DNA from: Chiridota heheva
Lineage: Eukaryota > Echinodermata > Holothuroidea > Apodida > Chiridotidae
Direction of reading: 5' to 3'
Length of the DNA stretch: 64,000 nt
Assembly: GCA_020152595.1 (NCBI GenBank)
Contig: JAIGNY010001864.1
Location: 607,501 to 671,500 of the forward strand
Part shown: positions 24,601-35,295 of the stretch, piece after piece
Layout of the letters: each line of letters opens with the position of its first letter
Numbering within the stretch: the stretch's first letter is position 1
Notes under the pieces: generated by a model
The model's database searches: none
What the model was told of the DNA's origin: nothing
The model's input: only the letters and a program-made list of their open reading frames with translations
Made by a program: the position numbers and the translations under genes

Positions 24601-27600
24601 GGATAAAGTATGGATATTATGGTCACACAGTTGGATAAAGTATGGATATTATGGTCACACAGTACGATAAAGTATGGATATTATGGTCACACAGTAGGAT
24701 TAAGTATGGATATTATGGTCACACAGTAGGATTAAGTATGGATATTATGGTCACACAGTAGAATAAAGTATTTAAATTTCGGTCATACACTAGGATAAAG
24801 TATGGATATTATGGTCACACAGTAGGATCAAGTATGGATATTATGGTCACACAGAAGGATAAAGTATGGATATTATGGTCACACAGTAGGATAAAGTATG
24901 GATATTATGGTCACACAGTAGGATCAAGTATGAATATTATGGTCACACAGTAGGATAAAGTATGGATATTATGGTCACACAGTAGGATAAAGTATGGATA
25001 TTATGGTCACACAGTAGGATAAAGTATGGATATATTATGGTCACACAGTAGGATAAAGTATGGATATTATGGTCACACAGTAGGAGAAAGTATGGATATT
25101 ATGGTCACACAGTAGGATAAAGCATGGATAATATGGTCACACAGTAGGATAAAGTATGGATATTATGGTCACACAGTAGGAGAAAGTATGGATATTATGG
25201 TCACACAGTAGGATAAAGCATGGATATTATGGTCACACAGTAGTATGGATAATATGGTCACACAGTAGGATAAAGTATGGATAGTATGGTCACACAGTAG
25301 GATAAAGTATGGATATGATGGTCACACAGTAGGATAAAGCATGGATATTATGGTCACACAGTAGGATAAAGTATGGATGTTATGGTCACACAGTACGATA
25401 AAGTGTGGATATTATGGTCACACAGTAGGAGCAAGTATGGATATTATGGTCACACAGTAGGATCAAGTATGGATAGCATGGTCACACAGTGGGATAAAGG
25501 ATGGATATTATGGTCACACAGTAGGATAAAGTATGGATATTATGGTCACACAGTAGGATAAAGTATGGATATTATGGTCACACAGTAGGATCAAGTATGG
25601 ATATTATGGTCACACAGTAGGATTAAGTATGGATATTATGGTCACACAGTAGGATAAAGCATGGATATTATGGTCACACAGTAGGATAAAGTATGGATAA
25701 TATATGGTCACACAGTAGGATAAAGTGTGGATATTATGGTCACACAGTAGGATAAAGTATGGATGTTATGGTCACACAGTAGGATAAAGTATGGATATTA
25801 TGGTCACACAGTAGGATAAAGTATGGATATTATGGTCACACAGTAGGATAAAGTATGGATATTATGGTCACACAGTAGGATCAAGTATGGATATTATGGT
25901 CATACAGTAGGATAAAGTATGGATATTATGGTCACACAGTAGGATAAAGTATGGATATTATGGTCACACAGTAGGATAAAGTATGGATAATATATGGTCA
26001 CACAGTGGATAAAGGATGGATATTATGGTCACAGTGGGATAAAGGATGGATATTATGGTCACTACAGTAGGATCAAGCATGGATATTATGGTCATACAGT
26101 ATGATAAAGTATGGATATTATGGTCACACAGTAGGATAAAGTATGGATATTATGGTCACACAGTAGGATAAAGTATGGATATTATGGTCACACACTAGGA
26201 TAAAGTATGGATATTATGGTCACACAGTAGGATAAAGTATGGATGTTATGGTCACACAGTAGGATAAGGTATGGATAGTATGGTCACACAGTAGGATAAA
26301 GTATGGATATTATGGTCACACCGTAGGATAAAGTATGGATATTATGATCACACAGTAGTATGGATAATATGGTCACACAGTAGGATCAAGTATGGATAGT
26401 ATGGTCACACAGTAGGATAAAGTGTAGATATTATGGTCACACAGTAGGAGAAAGTATGGATAATATATGGTCACACAGTGGGATCAAGTACGGATATTAT
26501 GGTCACACAGTAGGATAAACCATGGATATTATGGTCACACAGAAGGATAAAGTATGGATATTATGGTCACACAGTACAATAAAGTATGGATGTTATGGTC
26601 ACACAGTAGGATAAAGTGTGGATATTATGGTCACACAGTAGGATAAAGTATGGATATTATGGTCACACAGTAGGATAAAGTTTGGATAATATATGGTCAC
26701 ACAGTGGGATAAAGGATGGATATTATGGTCACACAGTAGGATAAAGCATGGATATTATGGTCACACAGTAGGATAAAGTATGGATAATATATGGTCACAC
26801 AGTAGGATAAAGTGTGGATATTATGGTCACACAGTAGGATAAAGTATGGATATTATGGTCACACAGTAGGATAAAGTATGGATAATATATGGTCACACAG
26901 TGGGATAAAGGATGGATATTATGGTCACACAGTAGGATCAAGCATGGATATTATAGTCATACAGTAGGATCAAGTATGGATAATATATGGTCACACAGTG
27001 GGATAAAGGATGGATATTATGGTCACACAGTAGGATAAAGTTTGGATAATATATGGTCACACAGTGGGATAAAGGATGGATATTATGGTCACACAGTAGG
27101 ATAAAGCATGGATATTATGGTCACACAGTAGGATAAAGTATGGATAATATATGGTCACACAGTAGGATAAAGTGTGGATATTATGGTCACACAGTAGGAT
27201 AAAGTATGGATGTTATGGTCACACAGTAGGATAAAGTATGGATATTATGGTCACACAGTAGGATAAAGTATGGATATTATGGTCACACAGTAGGATAAAG
27301 TATGGATATTATGGTCACACACTAGGATAAAGTATGGATATTATGGTCACACAGTAGGATAAAGTATGGATATTATGGTCACACAGTACAATAAAGCATG
27401 GATAATATGGTCACACAGTAGGATAAAGTGTGGATATTATTGTCACACAGTAGGATAAAGTATGGATATTATGGTCACACAGTACGATAAAGTATGGATA
27501 TTATGGTCACACAGTAGGATAAAGTATGGATATTATGGTCACACCGTAGGATAAAGTATGGATGTTATGGTCACACAGTAGGGTAAAGTATGGATATTAT

Positions 27601-29013
27601 GGTCACACAGAAGGATCAAGTATGGATGTTATGGTCACACAGTAGGATAAAGTGTGGATATTATGGTCACACAGTACGATAAAGCATGGATAATATGGTC
27701 ACACAGTAGGATAAAGTATGGATATTATGGTCACACAGTACGATAAAGTTTGGATATTATGGTCACACAGTAGGATAAAGTATGGATATTATGGTCACAC
27801 AGTAGGATAAAGTATGGATATTATGGTCACACAGTAGGATAAAGTATGGATAATATATAGTCACACAGTAGGATAAAGTGTGGATATTATGGTCACACAG
27901 TAGGATAAAGTATGGATATTATGGTCACACAGTAGGATAAAGTATGGATAATATATGGTCACACAGTAGGATAAAGTGTGGATATTATGGTCACACAGTG
28001 GGATAAAGGATGGATATTATGGTCACACAGAAGGATCAAGCATGGATATTATGGTCATACAGTATGATAAAGTATGGATATTATGGTCACACAGTACAAT
28101 AAAGCATGGATAATATGGTCACACAGTAGGATAAAGTATGAATAATATGGTCACACAGTAGGATAAAGCATCGATATTATGGTCACACCATAGGATAAAG
28201 TGTGGATATTATTGTCACACAGTAGGATAAAGTATGGATATTATGGTCACACAGTACGATAAAGTGTGGATATTATGGTCACACAGTACGATAAAGTATG
28301 GATATTATGGTCACACAGTAGGATAAAGTATGGATAGTATGGTCACACAGTAGGATAAAGTATGGATATTATGGTCACACAGTAGGATAAAGTATGGATA
28401 TTATGGTCACACAGTAGGATAAAGTATGGATAGTATGGTCACACAGTACGATAAAGTATGGATAATATGGTCACACAGTAGGATAAAGTATGGATATTAT
28501 GGTCACAGTAGATAAAGTATGGATATTATGGTCACACAGGATAAAATGGATAATATGGTCACACAGTAGGATAAAGTATGGATAGTATGGTCACAACAGT
28601 AGGATAAAGTATGGATATTATGGTCACACAGTAGGATAAAGTATGGATGGAGTTAAGTATGGGATGGATGTTATGGTCACACAGTAGGATAAAGTATGGA
28701 TATTATGGTCACACAGTAGGATAAAGTATGGATAGTATGGTCACACAGTAGGATAAAGTATGGATATTATGGTCACACAGTAGGATAAAGTAGGATAAAG
28801 TATGGATATTATGGTCACACAGTAGGATAAAGTATGGATATTATGGTCACACAGTAGGATAAAGTATGGATATTATGGTCACACAGTAGGATAAAGTATG
28901 GATATTATGGTCACACAGTAGGATAAAGTATGGATATTATGGTCACACAGTAGGATAAAGTATAGATATTATGGTCACACAGTAGGATAAAGTATGGATA
29001 TTATGGTCACAAC
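18682..29013 (+). repeat. 32-bp satellite array, 10.3 kb, about 323 copies
   Basis: The unit is GTAGGATAAAGTATGG followed by ATATTATGGTCACACA. Common variants carry GGATCAAG, GATAGTATGG, GATGTTATGG or TACGATAAAG. Irregular units (TTTAAATTTCGGTC at about 19905, 20772, 22121 and 24773; a short AGTAGTATGGATAATATGG unit at about 21294, 21763, 22552, 24413, 25230 and 26345) mark larger segmental duplications of about 0.87, 1.35 and 2.65 kb. Because 32 is not a multiple of three, only short periodic open frames of up to 84 codons arise, with no coding meaning. Confidence 0.97.
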
Positions 29014-29165
29014 AGCATTTAGGGTTAGTCTCAAATTGCATGAATGTTGGTCTGTCTTGTAATTTTGTATTCAATTTTCATTGCTTCCTTTTCGCGTAGG
29101 AACTTCCTTACATAAGAAAATAGCTTGACAGCACGTACTATTGTCATTTTGTATTTTGTTTTCAA
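29014..29165 (+). repeat. Right flank of the 32-bp array, part of the same dispersed repeat
   Basis: AAATTGCATGAATG, CTTGTAATTTTGTATTCAA and ATTGTCATTTTGTATTTTGTT align in order with 30825-30960 and, in part, with 29510-29541. Confidence 0.7.
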
Positions 29166-29296
29166 AAGCTGTAAAAAGGAATTTTTGCTATGTACAGATT
29201 TGTTTTTAACACACAGGTATTTTCAAGTAAATAGATAAGCTTATATTGCCTCTATCTGTCCTGTACTGTACCTTAGACCACTGAAACGAATTCTTT

Positions 29297-29417
29297 GTCC
29301 GTATGTCGTACCTGTGTTCTCGTGTAGGTTGTATTAAGTGTTTCGTGATATCATAACTGAATACGCAGGCGACGACCCCGTCATTGTAATTGTGTGTTCA
29401 CTCATCGTTGTCGTCCA
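29297..29417 (+). mobile_element. SINE body fragment, headless
   Basis: Contains GTCCGTATGTCGTACCTGTG and ACGCAGGCGACGACCCCGTC, matching the SINE at 17930-18222 in opposite orientation. The tRNA head is missing. Confidence 0.75.
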
Positions 29418-29427
29418 GCTGAAAATA

Positions 29428-29541
29428 TTTTATGAATCTTTAAGGACTCACTCTATAAGATATTTGAAGTGTAAATATGCTGGTCACATGTGCCTTTAGG
29501 TATATTTAAAAATGCATGAATGTTGGTTTGTTTTGGAATGT
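29428..29541 (+). repeat. Unexpanded copy (diverged) of the dispersed repeat that carries the 32-bp array
   Basis: Reads GAATCTTTAAGGACTCACT, then GAAGTGTAAATATGCTGGTC and GCCTTTAGG, then ATGCATGAATGTTGGT. The middle is a single copy of the satellite seed. Confidence 0.6.
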
Positions 29542-29886
29542 TTAAGGCTGTCACGATATGGGTAAATAAGATCACGATTATTATGGACAAAAATATTGCT
29601 GTATATCACCATATCGTAATAGCTATGTTGTGGTTATTAATTTTGGAAAACTGCTTAGGCTTTCAAAACACAGATCTCATTTATCCCTTAAAAATTCAAT
29701 GCTAATGAAAGGCATCAAAGAGTCAAGAAAATAGCAATTATTCAGTTAAAACTCTAATTCATTTGAAATGTTTCTGAAATGTTGTTTCACAAATTTTGCT
29801 TTTGCAGTTTACATGTGAAAATGGCATATCAGGATATGTTGGTGAGGGTATTTTTGATACATGATTAACTTCTAAAGCTTTTAAAA
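29542..29886. other. AT-rich spacer
   Basis: No feature recognised. Confidence 0.5.
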
Positions 29887-30246
29887 ACTGGTCTTCCAAC
29901 CCCTTTTCATTAAACCACAATTTAGCCTTAAATCACTTAGGTTTGGTTGCAAATCATCTGCATGAATAAGCTTTATTCAGCACATGTGCCTCATCCTCAC
30001 TTTGCTTGAGTGCACTTTTACACAAAAGCTCCATGTATGCAATAACTGACAAGCTGATAAATGGCCAATTCACAAAACACTGGGGCTTTGTGTATGGCCT
30101 GGCACTGGAGGAGTTGTGGTTTTGTGTTTTTTAAGCAAAGGATATCTATATCAGGCTTGGAAATCTAATCTCCAGATCAAAATGTAGAAAACAGTGGAGG
30201 ACTTGTGGGGTAGAAGCTATAGCATTATAAGTTCGTAATGTCTGGA
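29887..30246 (+). repeat. Dispersed repeat D2, copy 1
   Basis: Collinear with 53381-53748. Shared words include GTCTTCCAACCCCTTTTCAT, CTTTGCTTGAGTGCACTTTT, CACAAAAGCTCCATGTATGC and TAGCATTATAAGTTCGTAAT. No inverted termini or coding sequence was seen, so the class is unknown. Confidence 0.82.
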
Positions 30247-30339
30247 AAAAACATTATTATGATGCCACAAAAATCAATATATTGTGAGAGCTAGTAATTT
30301 TGTATTCAGATTGTATGTTTCCTTTGACTTTGACTCTGA

Positions 30340-30660
30340 GTCTACCAAGTGCTTGGCTAGCTGTCTAGATTCTCGCTGCAATTTCCTTATCGAGTGAGCC
30401 ATCATTGGCAATGGTGCTGCACTTGTACTTCTTCAGTTGTGTACCATTAATGATGAGGCAAAGTTGTGGTGGGTTGCTGTTTGGCATATGCTGATAGAGG
30501 AATTGTGTTTCATCAAGACTGATTGTAAGTCCCAATAGCTTGGAAGCTTCAGAGAACTTGTCCACAATAGTGCGGAGATGTTTCTCTTTGTGAGCCATGA
30601 GGGCAGTCATCTGCAAACAGGAAGTCAACAATAGAACCAGGTTTTTATGGAGTGGCAGAA
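30340..30660 (-). pseudogene. Non-LTR retrotransposon reverse transcriptase fragment
   Basis: On the minus strand a frame begins with FLFADDC (the reverse-transcriptase catalytic FADD box, near 30610-30625). It then shifts by one base into ALMAHKEKHLRTIVDKFSEA, continues with LLGLTISLDETQFLYQ and ends near SLDKEIAARI. This order (catalytic box, helical region, TISL-KT-type motif, a degraded YLGS position) is typical of LINE reverse transcriptases. The frameshift and the loss of residues before STI mark it as dead. It is a short internal scrap without the endonuclease or the C-terminus, and the clade was not assigned. Confidence 0.75.
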
Positions 30661-30714
30661 TAACCCGAATTCTACCCCAAAAAAGATGAGTTCAAATCAC
30701 TTCCAGCTCAGGCT

Positions 30715-30960
30715 CAGCCTGGCGATTGGACATTTATGATTCTTTCAAAACCCACTTGTAATTCTTGGAGTGCCTAAGGCTTTAGAAGTGTGAATATTTT
30801 GGTCACAAGTGCCTTTAAGGTTATTTTAAAATTGCATGACATGAATTGTCCTATAATTTTATTCAAAATTTCATTTTTTTTTTTTTTGCCTAACAACTTG
30901 CCGACTTGTACTGTTGTCATTCCATATTTTGTTATCCCAGAAGTTTTATTTGTATTTTGT
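30715..30960 (+). repeat. Unexpanded copy of the dispersed repeat that carries the 32-bp array
   Basis: In order it holds GGACATTTATGATTCTTTC and AAAACCCACTT (left flank type), GAAGTGTGAATATTTTGGTC (one seed unit, 30786-30805), and then GGTTATTTTAAAATTGCATG and GTTGTCATTCCATATTTTG (right flank type). It therefore shows the repeat before amplification. Confidence 0.72.
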
Positions 30961-31429
30961 TGCACTTTCTTCATGTTTGTTTACCGATGAACACTCAAAA
31001 TTAAAGTAACATGCCTGTATACATGTTCTTGTGGCCTTTGTCTATTCGTAGGATACTTGTTATACTTTTCAAATTAAATTTAGGGAAGAGTTTCCCTATT
31101 CAAAACAACAACTTAAATGTCATATCCATAAGTTCTATAGTCCTTGGGCAAACTACATTACTGGTGTACTACCAGCTGGGAATTCAGAAACATGTTTTCC
31201 TGCCTCGTATGTGCAAAAGGCTGATGTTATTATTCTACTAAGACTTGTTCCATATTATACATGATTCAATAACATGATATACCAATGTGTTATCAATTTA
31301 AATAACTACATGTGTATTTTATACATGACACAGTTATATCAAAAGTTTCATATAAAACGTAATTTGCAAAGCGATGATACTTTGTGTTATTTGGATACCA
31401 TAAAGATTGTTGCAAAGGTGCCCAACAAA
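30961..31429. other. AT-rich spacer, possible 3' flank of the acidic reading frame
   Basis: On the minus strand this follows the TAA at 31430-31432. No canonical AATAAA was noticed close by. No other feature was seen. Confidence 0.45.
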
Positions 31430-32322
31430 TTAAACCAGAGATTCATCTCCTTCTTCTTCATCTTCATCTTCCTCATTGGTGGCGTCATCGTCATCATCAT
31501 CTTCATCATCATCATTTTCTTCTGCATCATCGTTATCATCATCGTCATCATCATTGCCATCATCGTTGTCATCATCTTCGTCATCATCTCATCATCATCA
31601 TCTTCATCATCATCACCATATTCATCATCATCGTCATCATCATCATTATCATCATCGTCGTTGTCATCATCATCTTCATTATCATCATCATCTTCATTGT
31701 CACTGTCATCTTCATCATCATCTTCATTGTCACTGTCATCTTCATCATCATCTTCATTGTCACTGTCATCTTCATCATCATCTTCATTGTCATCTTCATC
31801 ATCATCTTCATTGTCACTGTCATCTTCATCATCATCTTCATTGTCATTTTCATCATCATCATCATTGTCACTGTCTTCTTCATTGTCTTCATTGTCACTG
31901 TCATCTTCATCATCATCTTCATTGTCACTGTCATCTTCATCATCATCTTCATTGTCATCTTCATCATCATCTTCATTGTCACTGTCATCTTCATTGTCAC
32001 TGTCATCTTCATCATCATCTTCATTGTCACTGTCATCTTCATCATCATCTTCATTGTCATCTTCATCATCATCTTCATTGTCACTGTCATCTTCATCATC
32101 ATTGTCACTGTCATCATCATTATCATTGTCACTGTCATCATCATCATCATTGTCACTGTCATCATCATTGTCACTGTCATCATCATCATCATTGTCACTG
32201 TCATCATCATCATCATTGTCACTGTCATCATCATTGTCACTGTCATCATCATCATCATTGTCACTGTCGTCTTCATCATCATTGTCATATTCATCATCAT
32301 CGTTATCAACATTTGTGTAGAA
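31430..32322 (-). CDS. Acidic Asp/Glu/Ser/Asn-rich reading frame, possible last exon; contains one frameshift
   Basis: The region looks like a (CAT/CTT)n simple repeat, but the minus-strand frame that reads GAT, GAC, GAA, AGT and AAT codons is open from 32322 to 31591 (244 codons, no net phase change). It gives repeats such as DDEDDSDNED. After a single-base loss at about 31589 it continues for another 52 codons in the adjacent frame and ends in a non-repetitive acidic tail, ATNEEDEDEEEGDESLV, then TAA. At its upstream border the minus strand reads GGATTTTTTAG then TTCTACACAAATGTTG, which would serve as a splice acceptor; no start codon is needed if this is a terminal exon. Known nuclear and biomineral proteins have such acidic tails, but no family can be named. 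The alternative is a codon-length microsatellite that merely looks coding. Confidence 0.4.
31440..32320 (+). repeat. (TCATCATCT/TCATTGTCACTG)n trinucleotide-based minisatellite
   Basis: Composed of CATCAT, CTTCAT and CATTGTCACTGT blocks in 12-36 base super-units, all multiples of three. Plus-strand frames give poly-Ser/Leu, Ile/Phe/Val and His-rich translations and the other minus-strand frame gives poly-Met; none of these looks like protein. The minus-strand acidic frame is described separately. Confidence 0.9.
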
Positions 32323-32345
32323 CTAAAAAATCCCTGACTTACTAC

Positions 32346-32552
32346 AATCCCCGACAAAAGTAAATAAAACAAACCATGCTGCCTTCATTACATTTTTGTA
32401 GCTGCCATCAAAAAAGGAGGTACGGGAGGGAGGTTGTGGGTGGTATATGCTTGTAAATTTATGATAATTAGACTTTATTTATTTTGTTGGGGATTGTAAA
32501 TATATTCCACATCAAAATTGAGAAGATCTCCTGAATAGAACAAGATACGTAC
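32346..32552. other. Short unique spacer
   Basis: No feature recognised. Confidence 0.5.
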
Positions 32553-33021
32553 CACACAGAGTTGGACCACACAGAGTACCACACAGAGTACCACACAGAG
32601 TTGGACCACACAGAGTACCACACAGAGTTGGACCACACAGAGTTGGACCACACAGACTTGGACCACACAGAGTTGGACCACACAGAGTACCACACAGAGT
32701 TGGACCACACAGAGTTGGACCACACAGAGTTGGACCACACAGAGTTGGACCACACAGAGTTGGACCACATAGAGTTGGACCACACAGAGTACCACACAGA
32801 GTTGGACCACACAGAGTTGGACCACACAGACTTGGACCACACAGAGTTGGACCACACAGAGTTGGACCACACAGAGTTGGACCACACAGAGTACCACACA
32901 GAGTTGGACCACACAGACTTGGACCACACAGACTTGGACCACACAGAGTTGGACCACACAGAATTGGACCACACAGAGTACCACACAGACTTGGACCACA
33001 CAGAGTACCACACAGAGTTGG
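32553..33021 (+). repeat. 15-bp/12-bp mixed minisatellite
   Basis: Units are TTGGACCACACAGAG (15 bases) interspersed with ACCACACAGAGT (12 bases), with GACTTGG variants. Both unit lengths are multiples of three, so several frames stay open for up to 198 codons (for example LDHTE and YHTE repeats on the plus strand). There is no unique protein sequence attached, so I do not call it a gene. Confidence 0.93.
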
Positions 33022-34445
33022 AATTAATAATAAAAGTTCCTGGGGCTCTGAATAAAGGTGTCAAAAATTATCCCACGAAAAATCAGTATAGATATTAATG
33101 AAGTAAATACATCTTGATATGCTCCCTAATGTAATGTACATAATTCATCGCGCTTACATGCGGGCGTTTGGAGACCCTACATGTATATTTACCACATCTA
33201 CTGTTGCTTTCTCAAGAAATCTAAACAAATGTAATGGAACAAAATATGATCTCCTTTTTGCTGTGGTTATAACCACTGGAACCGTAGATTATTTTCAGGT
33301 CTGATACCACAGTAGTTTCTTCACAGTTCTTTTTCCCTTCAAGATGGAACTAATCCTCTTAATGAACTCATCAAATATATTTTATAGCATATACATCATG
33401 AATACTGGTGGGTCGAAAAATTATACATTGCTATATTATTGTAGTTTATTAAATCTTATTACTCTATACAATTGACTCAAATTTCTTCTGCATTTATTTA
33501 TGTTTATCGATCGCTTCATTCATGTTCTACAATAAAATATGTGAAAAATTGCTTATTCAATGCAGTAAAGTGGTTCTGAATAAATTTTCTCATTTTTACA
33601 AGATTGCGTGCATAACATGCCATAGAGACACACATCAATAGTCAAACCATGACAGACATGCTACTTGAAAAGAAATGTTTTTTCCAAGGCAATTATATAT
33701 TCTAATAAACACAACAGAAGTTTCACATAATTTCTGAAAGGTTTTGAATTATTAGCATCAAGACTTTACACGACATGTTTTTTTTTCCTAAAGCCAGTAT
33801 TTTCTTTTTCAGTTTGGTTTAATGTATTCCTTGAGATATGGTTGAAGAAATTTCTAAACCACATGTTTTTGCCTGAAAGAATAATTTTCAGATTTAAACT
33901 TAGGGCAATCTTGAAAGCTGTCTAAGACATGTTTTGGAAGAATTGATTTTCTTAAAAGCCACTTGATTTCTCAAATGGTTTTTCAATGAAAGTTGACACA
34001 TGCCAATTATGGTGTAAATTTAGAGTTGCATGTGTGGTGTTCAATTCTGTTGTAGATGAGTTTTTAAGGATAAATGAAATAAGATTATGTAATGTTTTCT
34101 TCATAAATCAAAACAAGGAATGATGATAAAAAAATATGTTTAATTTCATCCATAAGGAACATTTTGAATTTCATGAGGCTCTACAAAGATTTGGTAATCT
34201 CTCTCTCTCTCTCTCGGAATATAATTTTTGGATGTTTTCTTCATTATTATGCTCGCTGTATGATCTTTTCTCATATAAGACTGATCCTTTATGAACTTCT
34301 TTTTGAAAAAACTATCTAATCAAAACAATTTCTTTTTGTTCTTTTATTGATCAAATAATTTTGTGACAGTCAATAGAAGGTCAAATCTTGAATGAAAACG
34401 TTGGTAAAATCCTGGAAGAATATTAAGTGAATATCTTATGCCTTC
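33022..34445. other. AT-rich spacer
   Basis: No gene seen. Contains a (CT)n run at 34199-34215. Confidence 0.55.
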
Positions 34446-35075
34446 TTACTCCTTGCCGGAATATAGGCCATGGATGAAACCCCTCCATTTATGTCTGTCT
34501 TGGGCCAGCATTCACAGCTGGTGCCACTTGTAGCCCATCTTGGTCATCTCCTTTGTAGTGTCTCGCCTCCAGGTATATTTGGGCCTGCCCTGTTTGTGTT
34601 TTTCCTGTGGGTTCCATTTTAGTGCATGGCGTGTTATACTGTTGTCAGGTTTTCTTAGTGTGTGGCCAATCCAAGTCCATTTCCTGCTTTTGATCTGTAG
34701 TTCCACTGGGTCTTGGCCTGTCTCTTCCCATAGTTTGTTGTTGCCTATGGTGTCTGGCCAGTAAATCATAAGTATTCTATGCAGGCAGCCATTGATGAAA
34801 GTGTGTACCTTCATTGTGGTAGCTTTGGTGATCCGCCAGGCTTCAGAACCGGACAATAGAACACTTTTGACATTGGAACTAAATAATCTGAGCTTTGTGG
34901 CCTGGTAGATATCCCTTAATTTCCAGATATTTGTGAGTGTAATGAATACTGCTCTGGTTTTGCCAATTCTAACCTTAACATCATCATCAGTGCCATGTAG
35001 TATTTACAACACTTCCCAGGTAAGTGAATGAGGTAACTTTCTTCAAGTCAGTGTTGGCATTAGAAATGGCTCTGC
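34446..35075 (-). pseudogene. Non-LTR retrotransposon, reverse transcriptase C-terminus
   Basis: Minus-strand translation runs LKKVTSFTYLGSVVNTT (up to about 35070), shifts frame near 34997, then is open through GTDDDVKVRIGKTRAVF, SSNVKSVLLSGSEAW, FINGCLHRILMIYWPDTIG, RKWTWIGHTLRKPDN and QGRPKYTWRRDTT. A single TGA after YKWHQL (34512-34514) interrupts it before MLAQDRHKWRGFIHGLYSG and the final TAA at 34446. This is the thumb and C-terminal region of a common invertebrate LINE group. The fingers/palm and the endonuclease are absent, as expected for a 5'-truncated insertion. Decay is light: one frameshift and one nonsense codon. A SINE lies directly beside its 5' end. Confidence 0.88.
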
Positions 35076-35090
35076 TTAAAACCAGGATTA

Positions 35091-35280
35091 TCTCAACCGG
35101 CCTTCAAACCACAACTGGTTATCAAAGGCCGTGGACATTGACTTGGTTGTCGATGTTATGTCTGTCCGTACGTCGTACCTGTGTTCTCGTCTGGGTCGTA
35201 TTAAGCGTTTCGTGATAGTATTTGTACTATCATAACCGAATACGCAGGCGACGACCCCGTTATTGTAATTGTGTGTTCAA
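35091..35280 (+). mobile_element. SINE body, headless copy
   Basis: Matches the SINE at 17930-18222 from CAACTGGTTATCAAAGGCC through CTGTCCGTACGTCGTACCTG to GCAGGCGACGACCCCGTT, and ends in a (CT)n tract at 35281-35295. The tRNA part is lacking. It abuts the LINE fragment at 34446-35075. Confidence 0.78.
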
Positions 35281-35295
35281 CTCTCTCTCTCTCTC

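Noticed and set aside
18682..29013. Centromeric satellite
   Set aside because: A ~32-bp unit with segmental duplications could suit a centromere, but the array is only 10 kb, is bounded by dispersed-repeat flanks and has a visible seed; nothing else supports it.
31274..32372. Poly-Ser/Leu, Ile/Phe, His-rich and poly-Met frames of 262-348 codons
   Set aside because: Periodic shadows of the CAT-based repeat. Only the acidic minus-strand frame has a non-repetitive tail, so it alone was kept.
32468..33098. 178-198-codon frames on both strands
   Set aside because: Unit lengths divisible by three keep several frames open at once; no unique protein sequence is attached.
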